A DNA stretch of 64,000 nucleotides from Acridotheres tristis (lineage: Eukaryota > Chordata > Aves > Passeriformes > Sturnidae): positions 19,291,976 through 19,355,975 of the forward strand of contig CM072889.1 of NCBI GenBank assembly GCA_037013685.1. Reading direction: 5' to 3'. This document shows positions 11,701-24,230 of the stretch, in pieces. The first letter of the stretch is position 1; each line of letters begins with the position of its first letter. The notes beneath the pieces are model-generated. The model worked only from the letters and a program-made list of their open reading frames with translations. It ran no database searches and was not told the origin of the DNA. Both the position numbers and the translations under genes were made by a program.

Positions 11701-13559
11701 GGCAGTTACCAGGAAAACTGAGCCACTTCTCCTTGGTCCTGCAGCCAAAAAGGGCAGCAAGTGGTCTTTTTTTCTTTTTCTTGTTTGATTTTTCTGCACG
11801 TTTTGCAAAAATCCCGGTGTGTCCTAACATGCCATTAATACTGGGAGAAACTCAGCACTTTGCTGGACATGGTTCCCATTTTCAGCTCTTTAGCCGTTGC
11901 TGCCACACCTCTGGAACAGCATTTGTGATCTCTTGCTGTGTTATTATGTACTTGTGTACTCTTAAAAGCAGGGAAATATGTTTTACCTGGCAAAAATTTA
12001 TGCCATGGTACAGTAAAATAGCCAACCAAAAAAACCCACTTCGAGTTTCTGCAGAGTGAGCTTTTGCATTGTAGTGAATCCTGCTTTGAGGGAGAACCTG
12101 AGCAGTGTTACCAGCTGGAAGAATGCAGACAAAACTGGGTGAGGACACGTCCTAAAAATGAGTAAAGCTCCAAGTTGCTTTTTCTGAGGCTTTTCTTTTA
12201 TTATTATTTTTCCTCATGTGCAGCTGAAATATTGTAGAAATGGAGAAAACTTTGTTGATCTCCATTTATGTGCACCCAGAATCTATTCAGTCCTCTCCTG
12301 ATTACTTTAAAAACAATTCTCATTTTTAAATCCAAGTCCTGGCATCATCCACCACTAATTGCAGATGCAGATTTGGTGTTACCCTGGTGTTTGGTGTGGC
12401 AGAAGGAAAACACCATTCACTTGGCACTGAGGGGTTCAGGCAGTTTTCAGTGCCATGCTGGCTGTTCATGGAGAGGGATGGTGTTTCCACAGGAGAGGAT
12501 TTGGGAGGTTAACAGCAGAAATAAATGTGGGAAGTCAGGGTTGTGTTCCTGGAGGGGCTGGGGCTGGCAGGGAGGGCTCAGTGCTGCTGCCCGAGTCCCT
12601 TCCCTGCTCTGTCAGACAGGATTTACACATCTCCTCTCTGCCACTTCTGCAGGCTGGGCTTCTCCTTTCGTTTGGGTTGGGTTGGGTGTTGCTGGAACAC
12701 AACACTTCACACCTCAAGTGTCTCTTGTGGAGGTTTGCTTTTATTCTGCAGTCCTGTGCAGGCTGCCAGGAGCAGAGGATTCTCAGGAGGGAATATCCTC
12801 ATCCATCTGCTCTTGTAGCTTTATTGATCCAGTCTGTCCTTCAGCCAGCCTGGACATTATAACCCTTTGTGCATAATATTTCCTGACACGTTATCAGCAC
12901 GCAGGGCCGTGCTTTGTAACTCTCAGCCTTACTGCAAGTTGTTAAATTTCGGATTTTGAGGGAAAGCCACGAGGCTCTGATGTTTGGCAGTGCAGTATCA
13001 GAAGCTGTGCAGGAGTGTCCTGAAGCAGAAATGCAGAGGGAGCTGTGCAGTGCCTGGTAGCCCATCCCTTGGCCACGGGCAGCTGGGCTGTGTGCAGGCA
13101 AGCCCTGCTGGTGTTCTGAGCATTTATTTCTGCTGTGCAAGGGCTCTGAACTCCCTGTGCTCACATCCCTCCTGCTCTGGGTGCTGGGGCTGGGCTGGCA
13201 GCAGCTCTTGCCCCTGGAGCACAGCAACCTTTGAAAAGCTGATTTAGGGCTGGGCTGAGTGCACAGACCTTGCCTTGGTGCTGCTGGACAGTCTGGAGTG
13301 GCTGTGCCTGGGCTTTGCAATGAGGCAAACCAAGAGACAATCCTTCAGAATGCTGGGGAAGGAGAAAGTGGAGGTCTGGAGCTGCCATTGCTCCCACCAG
13401 AACTCAATAGCTGAAGGTTATTTTGGAAAATGTTTCCATTTTCTCACTGGAAATCTTTGGAAATCCTGTTCCTTGCTGCCTGCCTTCCCTGAGCCCCCTC
13501 CCCAGCTGAGGGACAGGCACACACCACCAGCATCCTTCAGAAGGGTTTCACCAGAATTC
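8786..13559. other. Unique non-coding stretch
   Basis: No gene or transposon recognised. Simple tracts include T-rich DNA at about 9,541-9,570 and poly-T at 10,261-10,279 and about 10,308-10,316. A 202-codon plus frame at 12,268-12,876 lacks any domain and overlaps competing frames, so it is not called. Around 12,640-13,260 the sequence is somewhat GC-richer, without CpG enrichment. Confidence 0.5.
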
Positions 13560-14260
13560 ACCAGAGTGAAGGCTTCATTATTCTTTAAGGGTGCATTAAT
13601 AAAACTGCTGTACACTTGGGTTTTTAAATACTATATGAATTATTCTGACAGTCAGTTTGCAAAGCCAACATATCAATCATTAAATTAAAAACGTAGTAAT
13701 ATAAATTAGTGTGATTCAGGAGCTGTAGAACATGTGGAACAGCGTGGTCTCTGTTTGGAAACGAATAGAGATCTGTCCTTCAAACGAGAAAATATAGCAA
13801 GCAGGGAGATGCAAATAATGGCAGTGAATTGATCCAGCACTCCATAAAACCAACTGCTCCCATGTATCAGGTAGCACTCTTGTTTTGTCCAGATCCCTAT
13901 TATCCTTTCTGCAAATATCACAGCAATCTTTAATGATCAGGCACGTTTGTTTGCAGGGAGAGGTGCCGTTTGTGAATTGCCTGACACGGTGCTTGCAACT
14001 GGGGCGAGGCAGCAGCACAGGAAAATCAAAACACATCTCCCCACAGTTACTGCCTTGGTTTGTGCTTGACAGAAGGTGCAAAGGAAATCTTTTGCAAACA
14101 GCCCAAGTTGCTAACTCGCCACTTCACGAAGTAATGCCTGGCACAGGTTGCATCAGTGCTCTGACCCTAATCGAGCTGGCCCTGGTGGCTCCTGGAGCTC
14201 TGGGGAGAGATATTCTATCTGGTCCATTCATGTGAGCAGACAGAAATTATTTTGCCCTTA
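13560..14260. promoter_or_regulatory. Candidate conserved non-coding element
   Basis: AT-rich DNA with homeodomain-type cores (attaattaaa-like runs near 13,680-13,710), a cluster around aacaccaacatatcaatcat-type sequence and isolated CpGs at about 13,690, 13,945, 13,985 and 14,005 in an otherwise CpG-depleted background. No open frame shows a codon pattern across it. The call is inferred from texture only. Which part, if any, is constrained cannot be told from one sequence. Confidence 0.22.
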
Positions 14261-17200
14261 ATAAATGGGAGGCACTAGATGGAGTATGCAGGACAGCTTG
14301 CCTTTTCACTTCCTTGAGCAGAAAGTTCTTTTTAAGCATCTTTTTCCCTTCCTCTGCTGATTCTGTGAAAACTCTGTGGCTGTGAATAACGTGCTGGATG
14401 TTTGAAGTAGTCCAGTGAATGTGAGATAATGAAGCTGTGGCTAAGGTGCAGGACGTTTTCAATGGCAAGTTTTGCCCGTGGATTTCTCTCCTTTCAGAAT
14501 TCCATTTCAGCCCAGCAGCTCTAAAGCAGCTTGCCTCCTGTGCAGATAAAGCCCTGCCATGCCTAGCTGGGCCTGATGTGCTTACCCAGGGCAGTGTCCC
14601 AGCCCTCCCAGAGCCAGCCCTGGTGCCTGCCACCAATAATTGTGAGCTACAGCAAAGGCTGCAGCAGTCCTGGCTGCCTGCAAGTGCCAGCAGCCTCCAG
14701 CCCCCCTTTGGAACCTGCTCATCAGTGAAATTCCTGCTTAGCTCTGTCAGACAAGCATGGTCAGGAGTGCCAGTAGAGGAAAACAGGCTTAAAAAAAAAA
14801 ATAAAAATCTGTTCCCATCCAGGACAACGTGTTAATGACCCATCAGAGGCTCAGAGCTGCCTGGAATCACCGTGGGTCTGACCTGTGCAACCTCCTGCAC
14901 TCGATAAAAATAGCTGCAGCCTTAAGATATGAGATGCAAGTTATCACTGAGGCTTTCTCCTAAACACAGATTTAAGATCCCTGGGTGTTTCTCAGCTCTG
15001 GTCCTTTCAGGGCTGTGATTTTGATGCTGCCAGTGAGGATTGCAGAGGTAAAAGCTGTTTGTTCTTGTTTGCTCCTTATCTGTGCTCTATAAAATGCATG
15101 AAATATCACAGTGGTGGAATAAAGGCAATAATCGTTTCTAATAATGAAACTGTTCTGAAAGGCAAGACCTAGATTTCTTAGTGAGATAGTGCTGAAGTAT
15201 TTGCATAGTAACTGGGCTATAATTACAGATTCATCTCCTTTATGTCTCTTAGCTCTCAGGCTTAAGTAACCAGATCTTTGGAGCAGTGGCTCTGTTCCCT
15301 GGGTGTCAGGCAGCATATGCTGAGCCTGTGTGCTCTGCTGCTCTGACTGTGAGTAATGAGTGTTGATAAACTGTTTACTGAAGCTGGCTGAAATTCAGCA
15401 TTTGTGCATTGTGGGGTTTTTGATAGTTCAGAGGCATTTCCACTTTCAAGTAGTGGAATTCATGTTTGGGATCCCTCAGAAATTGTAATTTCTGGGATAA
15501 AAACTGGCTTCGTTTTGATTTTTTTATTTTTTTTTTTTTAATTTTGATCCTGGCATTTTTCATTGGGTTTAAGTTTTATTAGTTTTATGAGCCAGCAGTG
15601 GCCATTGAAAAACACACAACACAGAATAGCCAAAGCTTTCTTTTTTTGTTTTATTTCAAAATCATTAACATCAGCAGTCACTTGCACCTGTCTGATAAAA
15701 TCTCTGCCCCTGATGGGTGTAGGATTCAGCCCTGAGATCCAAAGAGCTGAATTTGTGGGGCACTGACAGTCTCACACTTAGAATACAGAAAATGCCAAGC
15801 AATGCTGCTGCACAAATATTTTTATTTTCTCCTTCTTGGTGTACTGGTAAATTTTTAGTCCTGATAGAAAGAATCCATTAACTCTGGGCTATACAAAATT
15901 CTGGGTGAAAGGAGTTAGGCAAAAGAGTCTTTGCTCTAACTCAAATTAAGCTCTGTCCTGGCTCTGGAGTTACTCCTCCAGAACTGAGAGCTGCAAATCC
16001 CAGGAGATGGGATTGTTTGGGGGATTTGGAGGTACAAGAGTTTGGCAGCTTCTGTGTCACTAACTTTATTCTCACAGAGAAACCAACCTGCAAAGCTCAA
16101 AGATATTTTCTCTGCTCTGCAGAGAGATTGCTCAGAAAAAGGGAGAGGGGAGTAAACTTGAGAGGCAGAAATTGTGTGTCAAGGTGACTGTGAGGGTCAT
16201 TGTTTCCTTTTAGGTGTGTGCCAGGCCACAAAAAACCTCTCTGGAGAGTTCAGGAGCATTTTTATTTCCTCCTTATAGTCGAAAGTTGTTTGTGCATTTG
16301 TGCAGAGCTTGGCTGCAAGGGGGGCTCTCTATCCCTGCCTGTTAGTGCTTTAAGATACTCAAAGATTTAGTTGCTTCTTACACCTCTGAAGTCTGCATTT
16401 CCTTAGTTTATATCAACTCATTATTACCACAGCAGTAAAGGCGTATTTCTCCTGCTTTCCCTGCCATGAGAAAACACTTTTCTTTCCTTCTCCTGGAGTC
16501 TGTTACCAGGGCAAACCCTCTCAGGCTGTGCCTGCTCTGTCACGGATCTCTGCTCTGTCTCAGGCTGATTTTCTCAGAGGATGGTGCTGGCAGCTCCCAA
16601 ATTCTCTCTCTGCTCCCCTCCTGCAGCAGGGCCCATCCTCTGATCTGCCCTGGCTGTTGTGTTGCTGCTCCAAAATTGAATCCAGCCTTGTGGTATTTCC
16701 CTCACCACAGATCTTTGTGGTGCCAGCTCTGATTCCATCTCCTGTGCTGTGAGATAGAATTCACTGCTGGAAAGTACCAAAAACAGCTACCCAGCTTTCT
16801 TTAAGGGAAGATTTGAAATAAGGGCCATCGCCAGGATATCAGAACTAATGCAGAACCAATAAATTGAGGTGTTCAGTTGATGCATCTGCTTGGAATTTGG
16901 CATGAAGCAGGTGGATGCATCCATTCAGTCTGTTGTGGCAGGAAGAGGTTTGTCATTTGTAACAAAGAAGAATGGGGGAAAAAAATATGTTGAATTTCAT
17001 AAGAATCATTTTAAAAGTTGAGAGGCTTTCACAATCACTAATTAAACAGTGTTGAAAAGCAAAGAAATGTCACAGAATCTGAGATAACATATATATTGTT
17101 TCTTGCTTTAAAGAGGTAAAGAAGAAGGACCAGGAAGCTGTAGGCAAATTGGCCCGATATTGATTCTGTGTAAAATAACAAAACACTTGATTCAGGAGTT

Positions 17201-18904
17201 CATCAGCAAGACTTGGCAGCTAAAAATTTCATTAACAGTAGCAGTTACTTGGAAAATACAGACCTTGTCAGACAGACAATTAGTATCTTTTTTTAGTTCG
17301 TTTTTGGGGGTTTTTAAAGTGGATTATGGGCAGGTTGATGAAGTCAGATCGACTGACATTGTGTGGCTGGGCTTCAGAACTTAATACTGCATGACATTTG
17401 GACTAGAAGCTCGGATTCAGCTCTGTGTCTTTTAAAAACGGAGTCATTGGCAGCTATGAAAATACAGTTGTGACGAGGAGATCAGTGAGCAGGGCTCTTT
17501 CTGGAGGGCCAGCGTGGGGCTGAGCTGAGCTCTAACATTTAACATTATTTTCAGTGAATTTGATTGCCCGTGTAATTTTTTTTTTGCAGAGCTTGCAGGC
17601 TTTTCAGATATTGGCAGAGTAGTAACAAAAGAGAAGACAAATTGCTTTTATTGAGTTCTCCAGGTTTGTTAGTCAGTTGGTCTGTCTTAAATAAAACCAG
17701 TGCAAGGTAATTTGTGTGGGAACAGCAAGTGGAGATTCAGGGCTCTGGACTTTGTTAATTCACTCCACTGAGGTTTAGGGGGCTGACAGAAGAAAATCCC
17801 TAAATCTGAGCTCTCAGCACAGTGCTGTGGCTGAAAGAGAACCAGATCTTCTAAGATTAATGAAGAAAGTTTATAAAGCATGAAGTGAGCCTGGTTTTGG
17901 GTGCAGCCTTACCAAGACTGTCACGGGAATGTCTGTGCCCACTCCTGGAGTCAGAGCCTCCCAAAGGGGTGCAGACACAGCGAGGAGAGTTTGTAAATTG
18001 GGTTAGAGATGTTCCTGGGGTTGGAAGGGAAGTTGATGTTTGGATTATCACGGAGTTGATTTAAGGAGAGGCTGAGATGACATCAGGTGGGAGCAGATAA
18101 GCCAAGGAGGTGGCAGAGGGATGGGAAGGGGCTGGAGCTGTGCCTGGGCACTGAGAGTGTGCTTGGAGCATTTTGTCTTTGTGTCCTGCTCCCATGGCTC
18201 CTGCACACTGCTGCCACATCACACTCAGCACATCTAGTTCCACTGCTCTCTGCTTTCTGGACCTTGTGAGGATTTTGTCTTTTTTTTCAGCATGCCTAGA
18301 CTCCCTCTGTTGGGACCATGTTGACTTTGTAGGCTCGAGGCTTGGGCTCTCCTTTCCCTACTGAGCATCATTTAAGTAAATTGAGAACTGAGATATTCTT
18401 CATTGCTGGAGACAGTGGACTGGAGAAAATGGACTGACCTGAAATGCATTGAAAAGCAAAGAAAACACAAATTATCAACCAAGGGTTCTGGGGAGGCTTG
18501 GCTTCTGTAAAAGCCAGAAAGATCAGCCCAGGTAATGCACCCCAGGGATGTGTGTAACCTGCAGCACTAAAAATGGATGCATTTTGTGCAGTTCAGGTTG
18601 GATCCATCCCTGTGGTAAAGACATTAACTTTTATGCTCTTGTGTTTTGGATTTTGTGGTACATGAAAGGTCAGACCAGACATTTTCCAAAGTCCTTTCTG
18701 GCTGAATTCATCCCTGAGCTTCGTGTGCCTTTGAACGATGTGCAGGTAACAAATAACCCAACAGACCTTGGACTGGTTTCTTTTTTACATAGCAAGGAAT
18801 TCAATATAAAAGAGAATAGGTTTGAACAAGATGAAATAAACCCTTTCTCTAATACACCTGCCACACGGCTCTGTGCCACTGCAGCCCCCTTCAGATAGCC
18901 CTGA
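14261..18904. other. Unique non-coding stretch
   Basis: No gene supported. Poly-A near 14,789-14,800 and a T-rich tract at 15,519-15,541 are simple repeats. A small plus frame at 17,160-17,384 sits in a stretch with a few retained CpGs (tcgg, acgg, gacgag near 17,410-17,480), but it has no recognisable domain or splice context. Confidence 0.5.
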
Positions 18905-19632
18905 AATAGCTGAATATTTTATATATATATATATATATTTAGCTTAATATTATATATATATAGCTGAATATTATATAGCTGAATATTATATAGCTGAATA
19001 TAATAGCTATAGCTGAATATCATATATATCTAAATATTTTATATATAGCGAAATATAATAGCTATAGCTGAATATCATATATATCTAAATATTTTATCTA
19101 TAGCTGAATATTATAGCTATAGCTGAATATCATATATATATCTAAATATTTTATCTATAGCTAAATATTCTATATATAGCTGAATATCATATATATCTAA
19201 ATATTTTATCTATAGCTAAATATTATATATATAGCTGAATATCATATATAGCTAAATATTTTATCTATAGCTAAATATTCTATATATAGCTGAATACTAG
19301 ATATACCTGAATATTGTAGCTATAGCTAAATATTATCTATAGCTAAATATTACATATATAGTTGAATATTATAGCTATAGCTGAATATTATATATATAGC
19401 TGAATATTATAGCTGTAGCTGAATATTATATATAGCTAAGTATTATATATATAGCTAAATGCCGTATATATAGCTAAATATATAGAGAGCTGAATATTAT
19501 ATATATAGATAAATATTATATATATAGCTGAATATTTTATATATATATCTGAATATTGTATATATAGCTGAATATTGTATATATAGCTGAATATTCCATA
19601 TATAGCTGAATATTCCATATATAGCTGAATAA
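18905..19632. repeat. AT-rich tandem array (tatatagctgaatatt)
   Basis: About 720 bp built from tatatagctgaatatt-like units of roughly 16-20 bp with variants gctaaatatt, atatcatatatatc and tatagctata. A higher-order module containing atatcatatatatctaaata recurs about every 53-63 bp between 19,015 and 19,260. Many units contain self-complementary stretches (aatatt, tatagctata, atatatat), so the array could extrude hairpins or cruciforms. Minus-strand frames over its 3' part are repeat artefacts rich in Tyr and Ile. Confidence 0.93.
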
Positions 19633-21486
19633 GAGCAGCTGGATGTCTGCAGGGCTGGGGGCTCAGATCCCCCTGGCACAGCCAGAGCTCTCTCAGAGCT
19701 GGGGGGTCCCAGGGCACAGAGAATTTGGGATGGGCCTTGCCTTGAGGGAAGGGTTGAGCCACTGATGCTCTCACCTTGCACTGAGAATATCAGAGCAGCT
19801 GGGCTGTGCCAGTGGAGCCTTCTTGACCTGATGATGGGAATGGAGGAGCAGCAAGAAATAATCTTTCAAGCAGGAAAAAAAAAAAAACAACAAAGCAAGG
19901 CAGGTTCATCAGCCATTTTCCAGTGGTGTAAAAGATACTCAGCTGATTTTGATGTTATTGAGGCAGAAGCTTGAATAAAGGATGGATTTATTGTGTGGAT
20001 GCAGTAGCCAGCCCGTAGAGCTTTCAGTGCTTTGTGCCAGAAATGCACTTTCAAAAACCTCTCAGTAGGAACAGAGACAATAGGCTGCTAAAATGGGTAA
20101 GTACTGTGCATTTCCAAAACAGTGCTCAGCTCAAAGAATGCATGTATTTAGCTGATAGAATACAACAGTTCCAAAGGATAAGTAAATAATAATTTTTGGG
20201 GGGGATGGAGGTTAGGGAGGGTGGGGACCAAATAGAGAAACAAACTAAATATAGTGGTTACTCATATTAATAACTGAACTTGTGATAACATAGTGCTGTT
20301 AATGTGCCTCAACACAAGTTTAATACTACAATAAAATGGTAATTCAGACAAACCCCTGCATTTTAACATTAAGGACAATGGATAAAACCCACAAAAGCAA
20401 GACATTTTAGAGTGAAGGCAGGGAGGCTGTAATTAGCTCCATGCAGGCAGTGCAGCAAAACAATGTGCAAGAGGTAGCATTTTTTATGGTTATCTTGCTT
20501 TCATCAAATACATTAAGATTTTAGCAGTATTAGAGCATGCTGATGAACTAGGTTATACTTTAAACTCTAAATTTGACTTTATTTCCATTTGTAGTTTAAA
20601 TCTGAACTGGAAACACCAGAAGTTTTCATGGGTTTTTTTTGAAGCACAACAGATATCCTCTTTATATTTTCTTCTGTGCATTTGATTTCCCTTTTTGATG
20701 TGTCTAGGGAAGATGACAAGATTAAATCCCCCTCACTGAAAGGACTTCATCGTGAATGTATTTAATTAGTTCCTCCTAACTGGCCCATGTGTGCAGCTTT
20801 TCACAGCCAGGATGGTGCCATTTCAGAATGGAGCATGCTGAAACTTCCATCTCTGGCAGAGCTGAGCCACATTACAAACTGCTCACCGTGCAAACACAGA
20901 TCAAAAACATTCTCCATGCACAGCCCAAATATTTGTCTCTTAGGTTAGATCGTGCATTTTCCTTTTTTTCCATGTGTGTTTGTAAAACTGAGAAAGGGAC
21001 CAGCAAATGCCAGTTGCTAGGATCTGTCAGATCTTGTGTCAACACCTGTTTCCTCAGGGGAGGAAACTCAGCCACTGTAATTAGAAGCTTGGAAATTAAA
21101 TATTTGCAAAGCAGTCCACTCCTACTGTTTAATTGAGAAAAGAATTCCGATCTGCAGGAACATGCCAGGCCCTGCTCATTAGGTTGTGATGCTTCCATGG
21201 GATTTGTCTTGGTTGCTTCAGTACTCCTTTAAAGCATTTTCCCCTAAACATAACGGTGAGATCAGCTAATTTTTATCATGAGCTGCTCTCATTTCTCACA
21301 GAGGGCAGAACATGCAGTCCAGGACTGTGGACCAGACTGGTGCAATATAAAAAAGGTCCCTCCCAGCAGTTTGTGGAGGATTTTATCCCAACATTCTACA
21401 GGCAAACATGGTTAGTTCTTGAGGTCAGGCACCAGGGACTTACCTCACTTTGCTGCTGGTGTTTGTGTGGTTCCTCCCAGCACTGG
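19633..21486. other. Unique non-coding stretch
   Basis: Nothing recognised apart from a poly-A tract at about 19,876-19,887 and a G-run near 20,198. Small frames are chance. Confidence 0.5.
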
Positions 21487-22185
21487 TGTGAGGTTTAGAA
21501 AAACCTCCAGGTGCCTCTTGGGCACCCACACTGTTGGGTTATGTTCTTCTTTAAAAAGCCAAGCAAGTTAATAGTTGCTGTAAAGCAGGGACACATCAGT
21601 CTCAAAGGCAAAAACAAAGCAAAGCAATGGCATAAGCACATGGCATAAAAGCAAGTGGCAAAATGCAGGTGGCAAAATGCACATGGATAAAGCCATGGCA
21701 CAAAGCCCCAGCTGTCCCTGATCATGTTCTTTTATAGAAACTTTCCAACCAGCTAAGACACAAACTCAGACCACTACTCCTTAACCCATTCGAATTTTAG
21801 TTTCTTAGCACACCAGGCTACGTGTAAACTACATACATGGCCTGTCTTGTTCTAACTGAAAAATGTGAGCAATATTTTTAACTTTATTATGTCTGAAGCC
21901 AGGTTCTTGCAGCCTCTAAGGAAACACTGCTATGTTTTTCAGCCTTCACTAGAACATGTGCTACTTCTCAGGCATCTAAGACCTTGTACTTACTAAAAGC
22001 ACTTAAAACTTACTTCAGTTACTTACTCACTTATGCTGCAACCTAAACCTTTACCTGTGCTTTATGTGTGAGTGGCTTAACACACTTCAATCCATCCAAT
22101 GGCTTTAATTCAATCCCTGCATTCTGATCTCTCTCTGAAAGATTCAGAGAGGCTCCTGACTCCCTGACTCCACCACATTGGCTCA
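21487..22185 (-). mobile_element. Probable solo LTR of an endogenous retrovirus
   Basis: Read on the minus strand, a 699-bp segment begins TGAGCC and ends CCTCACA, giving the TG...CA ends of an LTR. The five bases outside each end on the plus strand are actgg and cctgg, which agree at four of five positions as an aged target-site duplication would. A TATA-box-like ctataaaag lies on the minus strand at 21,729-21,737. About six imperfect copies of a 14-bp unit (atggcataaaagca) lie at 21,628-21,700, downstream of that box. No internal retroviral sequence, primer-binding site or second LTR is present, so it would be a solo LTR. I see no canonical AATAAA downstream of the TATA box. The boundaries are inferred and the family is not identified. 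Confidence 0.5.
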
Positions 22186-23936
22186 CCTGGCCTCTCTGTG
22201 ATGTGTGAATGTTCCCTGTGCAGTGCAGGATAAACTGAAATGTTGTGTGCTTGTATCACCCTCTTCCTCCATGGCTCTCGAGTTGTTCCTCTGTGAGCAG
22301 ATCTGTGTTATTTGTGTTTCTGCAAATATAAACACAAGCTGCTGTTGGTAGCCACAGGGTGATTCTCTGAGTGCCTTTCTGAGCTTGGGGACAGACAAGC
22401 CACTGGGACAAGTCCAGGAGAGAAAATGCTCCTTGTCCTTGGGGCACCTGAGCCCTGCAGGTGTGACAGGCTCAGGATGGTGCTGGGAGGGCTCCAGCCC
22501 CAGGTGGGTGCTCAGGGCAGCTCCAGAGGTGAGGGTGTGAGTGCCAGGAGCTCAGCACTGAGTGTCCCCTGTGCCACCAGGGCTGCTGGTCACTGTCCTG
22601 GCCACAGCTGCACACAGGGACACCTGGACAGGGGCACAGTCACAGCCCCCCTGTGCTCCACCCTGAGTTTGAAGCCAAGGGTTTTGATTTGTGTCTGGTT
22701 TGGTTTCATTTCCCTTCCAGAGGGCTGGACTTGGGTGTTTGCTCTTGCTGTGCTGTACAGGAGTAGGCAGATGCTGCTTCCCTCCATCTGCAAATCTCCC
22801 CTAGTGCTGAAAACTCTGTAAATAAACACTGAGTTTCCAGTCAATGTTTGGGCAGCTCCCCTTCTGCTGAAGGCAGTGGGATTCCTACCACAGAGCAGGC
22901 ACAGTGGTGATCCTGCTGCAGAGAAATTCAAATTCTGGAATATGTACTGGGGTTTTTTCAGGATCCTTAAGCTGTGTTAGAATTGTGAAATTCCCTTTTT
23001 TTAAATCTCCATGACTTGTCTTCAGCCTTTTCAAGACACAGAGATAATAAGTATTTGTTACTCGATCATAAAAATTGACATTGTTAAATGATTAATAAGT
23101 AAGATTTTATTTTATTTTGCCCTCAGCAAATCATATTTTAGGGCTGTACATGCTTGTGAGTTTGCACTTGTGCCAGTGTACAGAGGCCATGCCCTGGGAT
23201 CACTGATTTCCAATAGAAACAGTGTTTTACAGGGGATTGTAATCTCCTTTTTAAGAGTCACTTTCTTCCTCCCAGAGACGCCTGTGCAGTTCTAACCTAA
23301 GTGAGCATCAGTGTCTGAGTTCCTTTGGAGTCCTGCCCCACTGCCCCCATTGAGCAGAGCCTGGCCAGGGAAGGGGCTGGGGGCTTCTGTCACAGGAAAT
23401 GTGGGGCACAGCCAGCTTAGCTGCTCTTCTCTTCTGTTCCTCTTCTTTATTTCTGAAAGGAACTGAGACTGTTTGAATTCAAATGCTCCCAACAGCTCAT
23501 GTATAAACTCAAGGACAGAGCCTGCAATGGTCAGTTTTGCATCAGCTGCTTGAAATCTGTGGTCACCAGTGTGGGTGTGCCAGGGTGGGAAGCTGCCAAG
23601 CTGCTGAGTCTTGAAGGGCAGCTCACTCTGAAATATATATTTTGATTTATTTTTAATGAAAACTGGATTAAGCTGGGATTTTTTTTTTTCCTCAACTTGT
23701 ATTAAAAATAAAATAAAGCTCAGCGAAGTTAGCAGCTATAATTTGTGCAAAATGCACTTGTACAGAGGAGATTTATTCCTTTTGTCCTCTAGGAAGGAGC
23801 CAGTTTTCCATCGAGTTGCAGAAGTTCCAAACTCCCCCATAGGACAGGGAGAGGCAGAGGGTGGGTGAGGAGCTGCTGTCCCCAGATGTGACAGACCAGG
23901 TAAATAACATCCTGCACTTTATTGTAGTCTGAGCTA
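22186..23936. other. Unique non-coding stretch
   Basis: No gene supported. Around 22,420-22,680 the sequence is GC-richer and low in CpG. A T-rich stretch near 23,100 and a poly-T at 23,680-23,691 are simple sequence. Confidence 0.5.
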
Positions 23937-24230
23937 ATCACAGAATGCCAGAATAGTTTGGGTTGGAGGGGACCTTAAAGATCCTCTCATTGCACCCCTG
24001 CCATGGCAGGGTCACCTCTCACTGTCCTCAATGTCCAGCCTGGCCTTGGGCACTGCCAGGGATCCAGGGGCAGCCACAGCTGCTCTGGGCACCCTGTGCC
24101 ACCCTGCCCACCCTGCCAGGGAACAATTCCTGCCCCAGTCCCACCCAGCCGTGCCCTCTGGCAGTCTGGAGCCATTCCCTGTGTCCCTGTGTCAGATGTC
24201 CCTCTGAGCATTCCTGCAGTGGAGCAGGGG
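23937..24230 (-). mobile_element. CR1 LINE fragment, 3' end
   Basis: The plus strand reads atcacagaatgccagaatag, then tttgggttggaggggacctt and aaagatcctctcattgcacccctgccatggcagggtcacc in successive pieces. This is the complement of the conserved CR1 3' untranslated region, so the element lies on the minus strand with its 3' end at the low coordinate. Homology can be followed through the summary-sentence-like motifs to ccattccctgtgtccctgtg near 24,190. Several substitutions from the avian consensus mark it as old. It is 5'-truncated, as is usual for CR1, and holds no coding sequence. Plus- and minus-strand frames over it are incidental. Confidence 0.9.

Noticed and set aside
12268..12876. 202-codon plus-strand frame
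   Set aside because: No domain, no signal or membrane segment of known kind, overlapped by competing frames in other phases, and mixed composition typical of chance translation.
24148..24168. CTCF-like gtgccctctggcag within the CR1 copy
   Set aside because: Partial match only, and the sequence follows the CR1 consensus. It cannot be separated from the transposon's own sequence without binding data.
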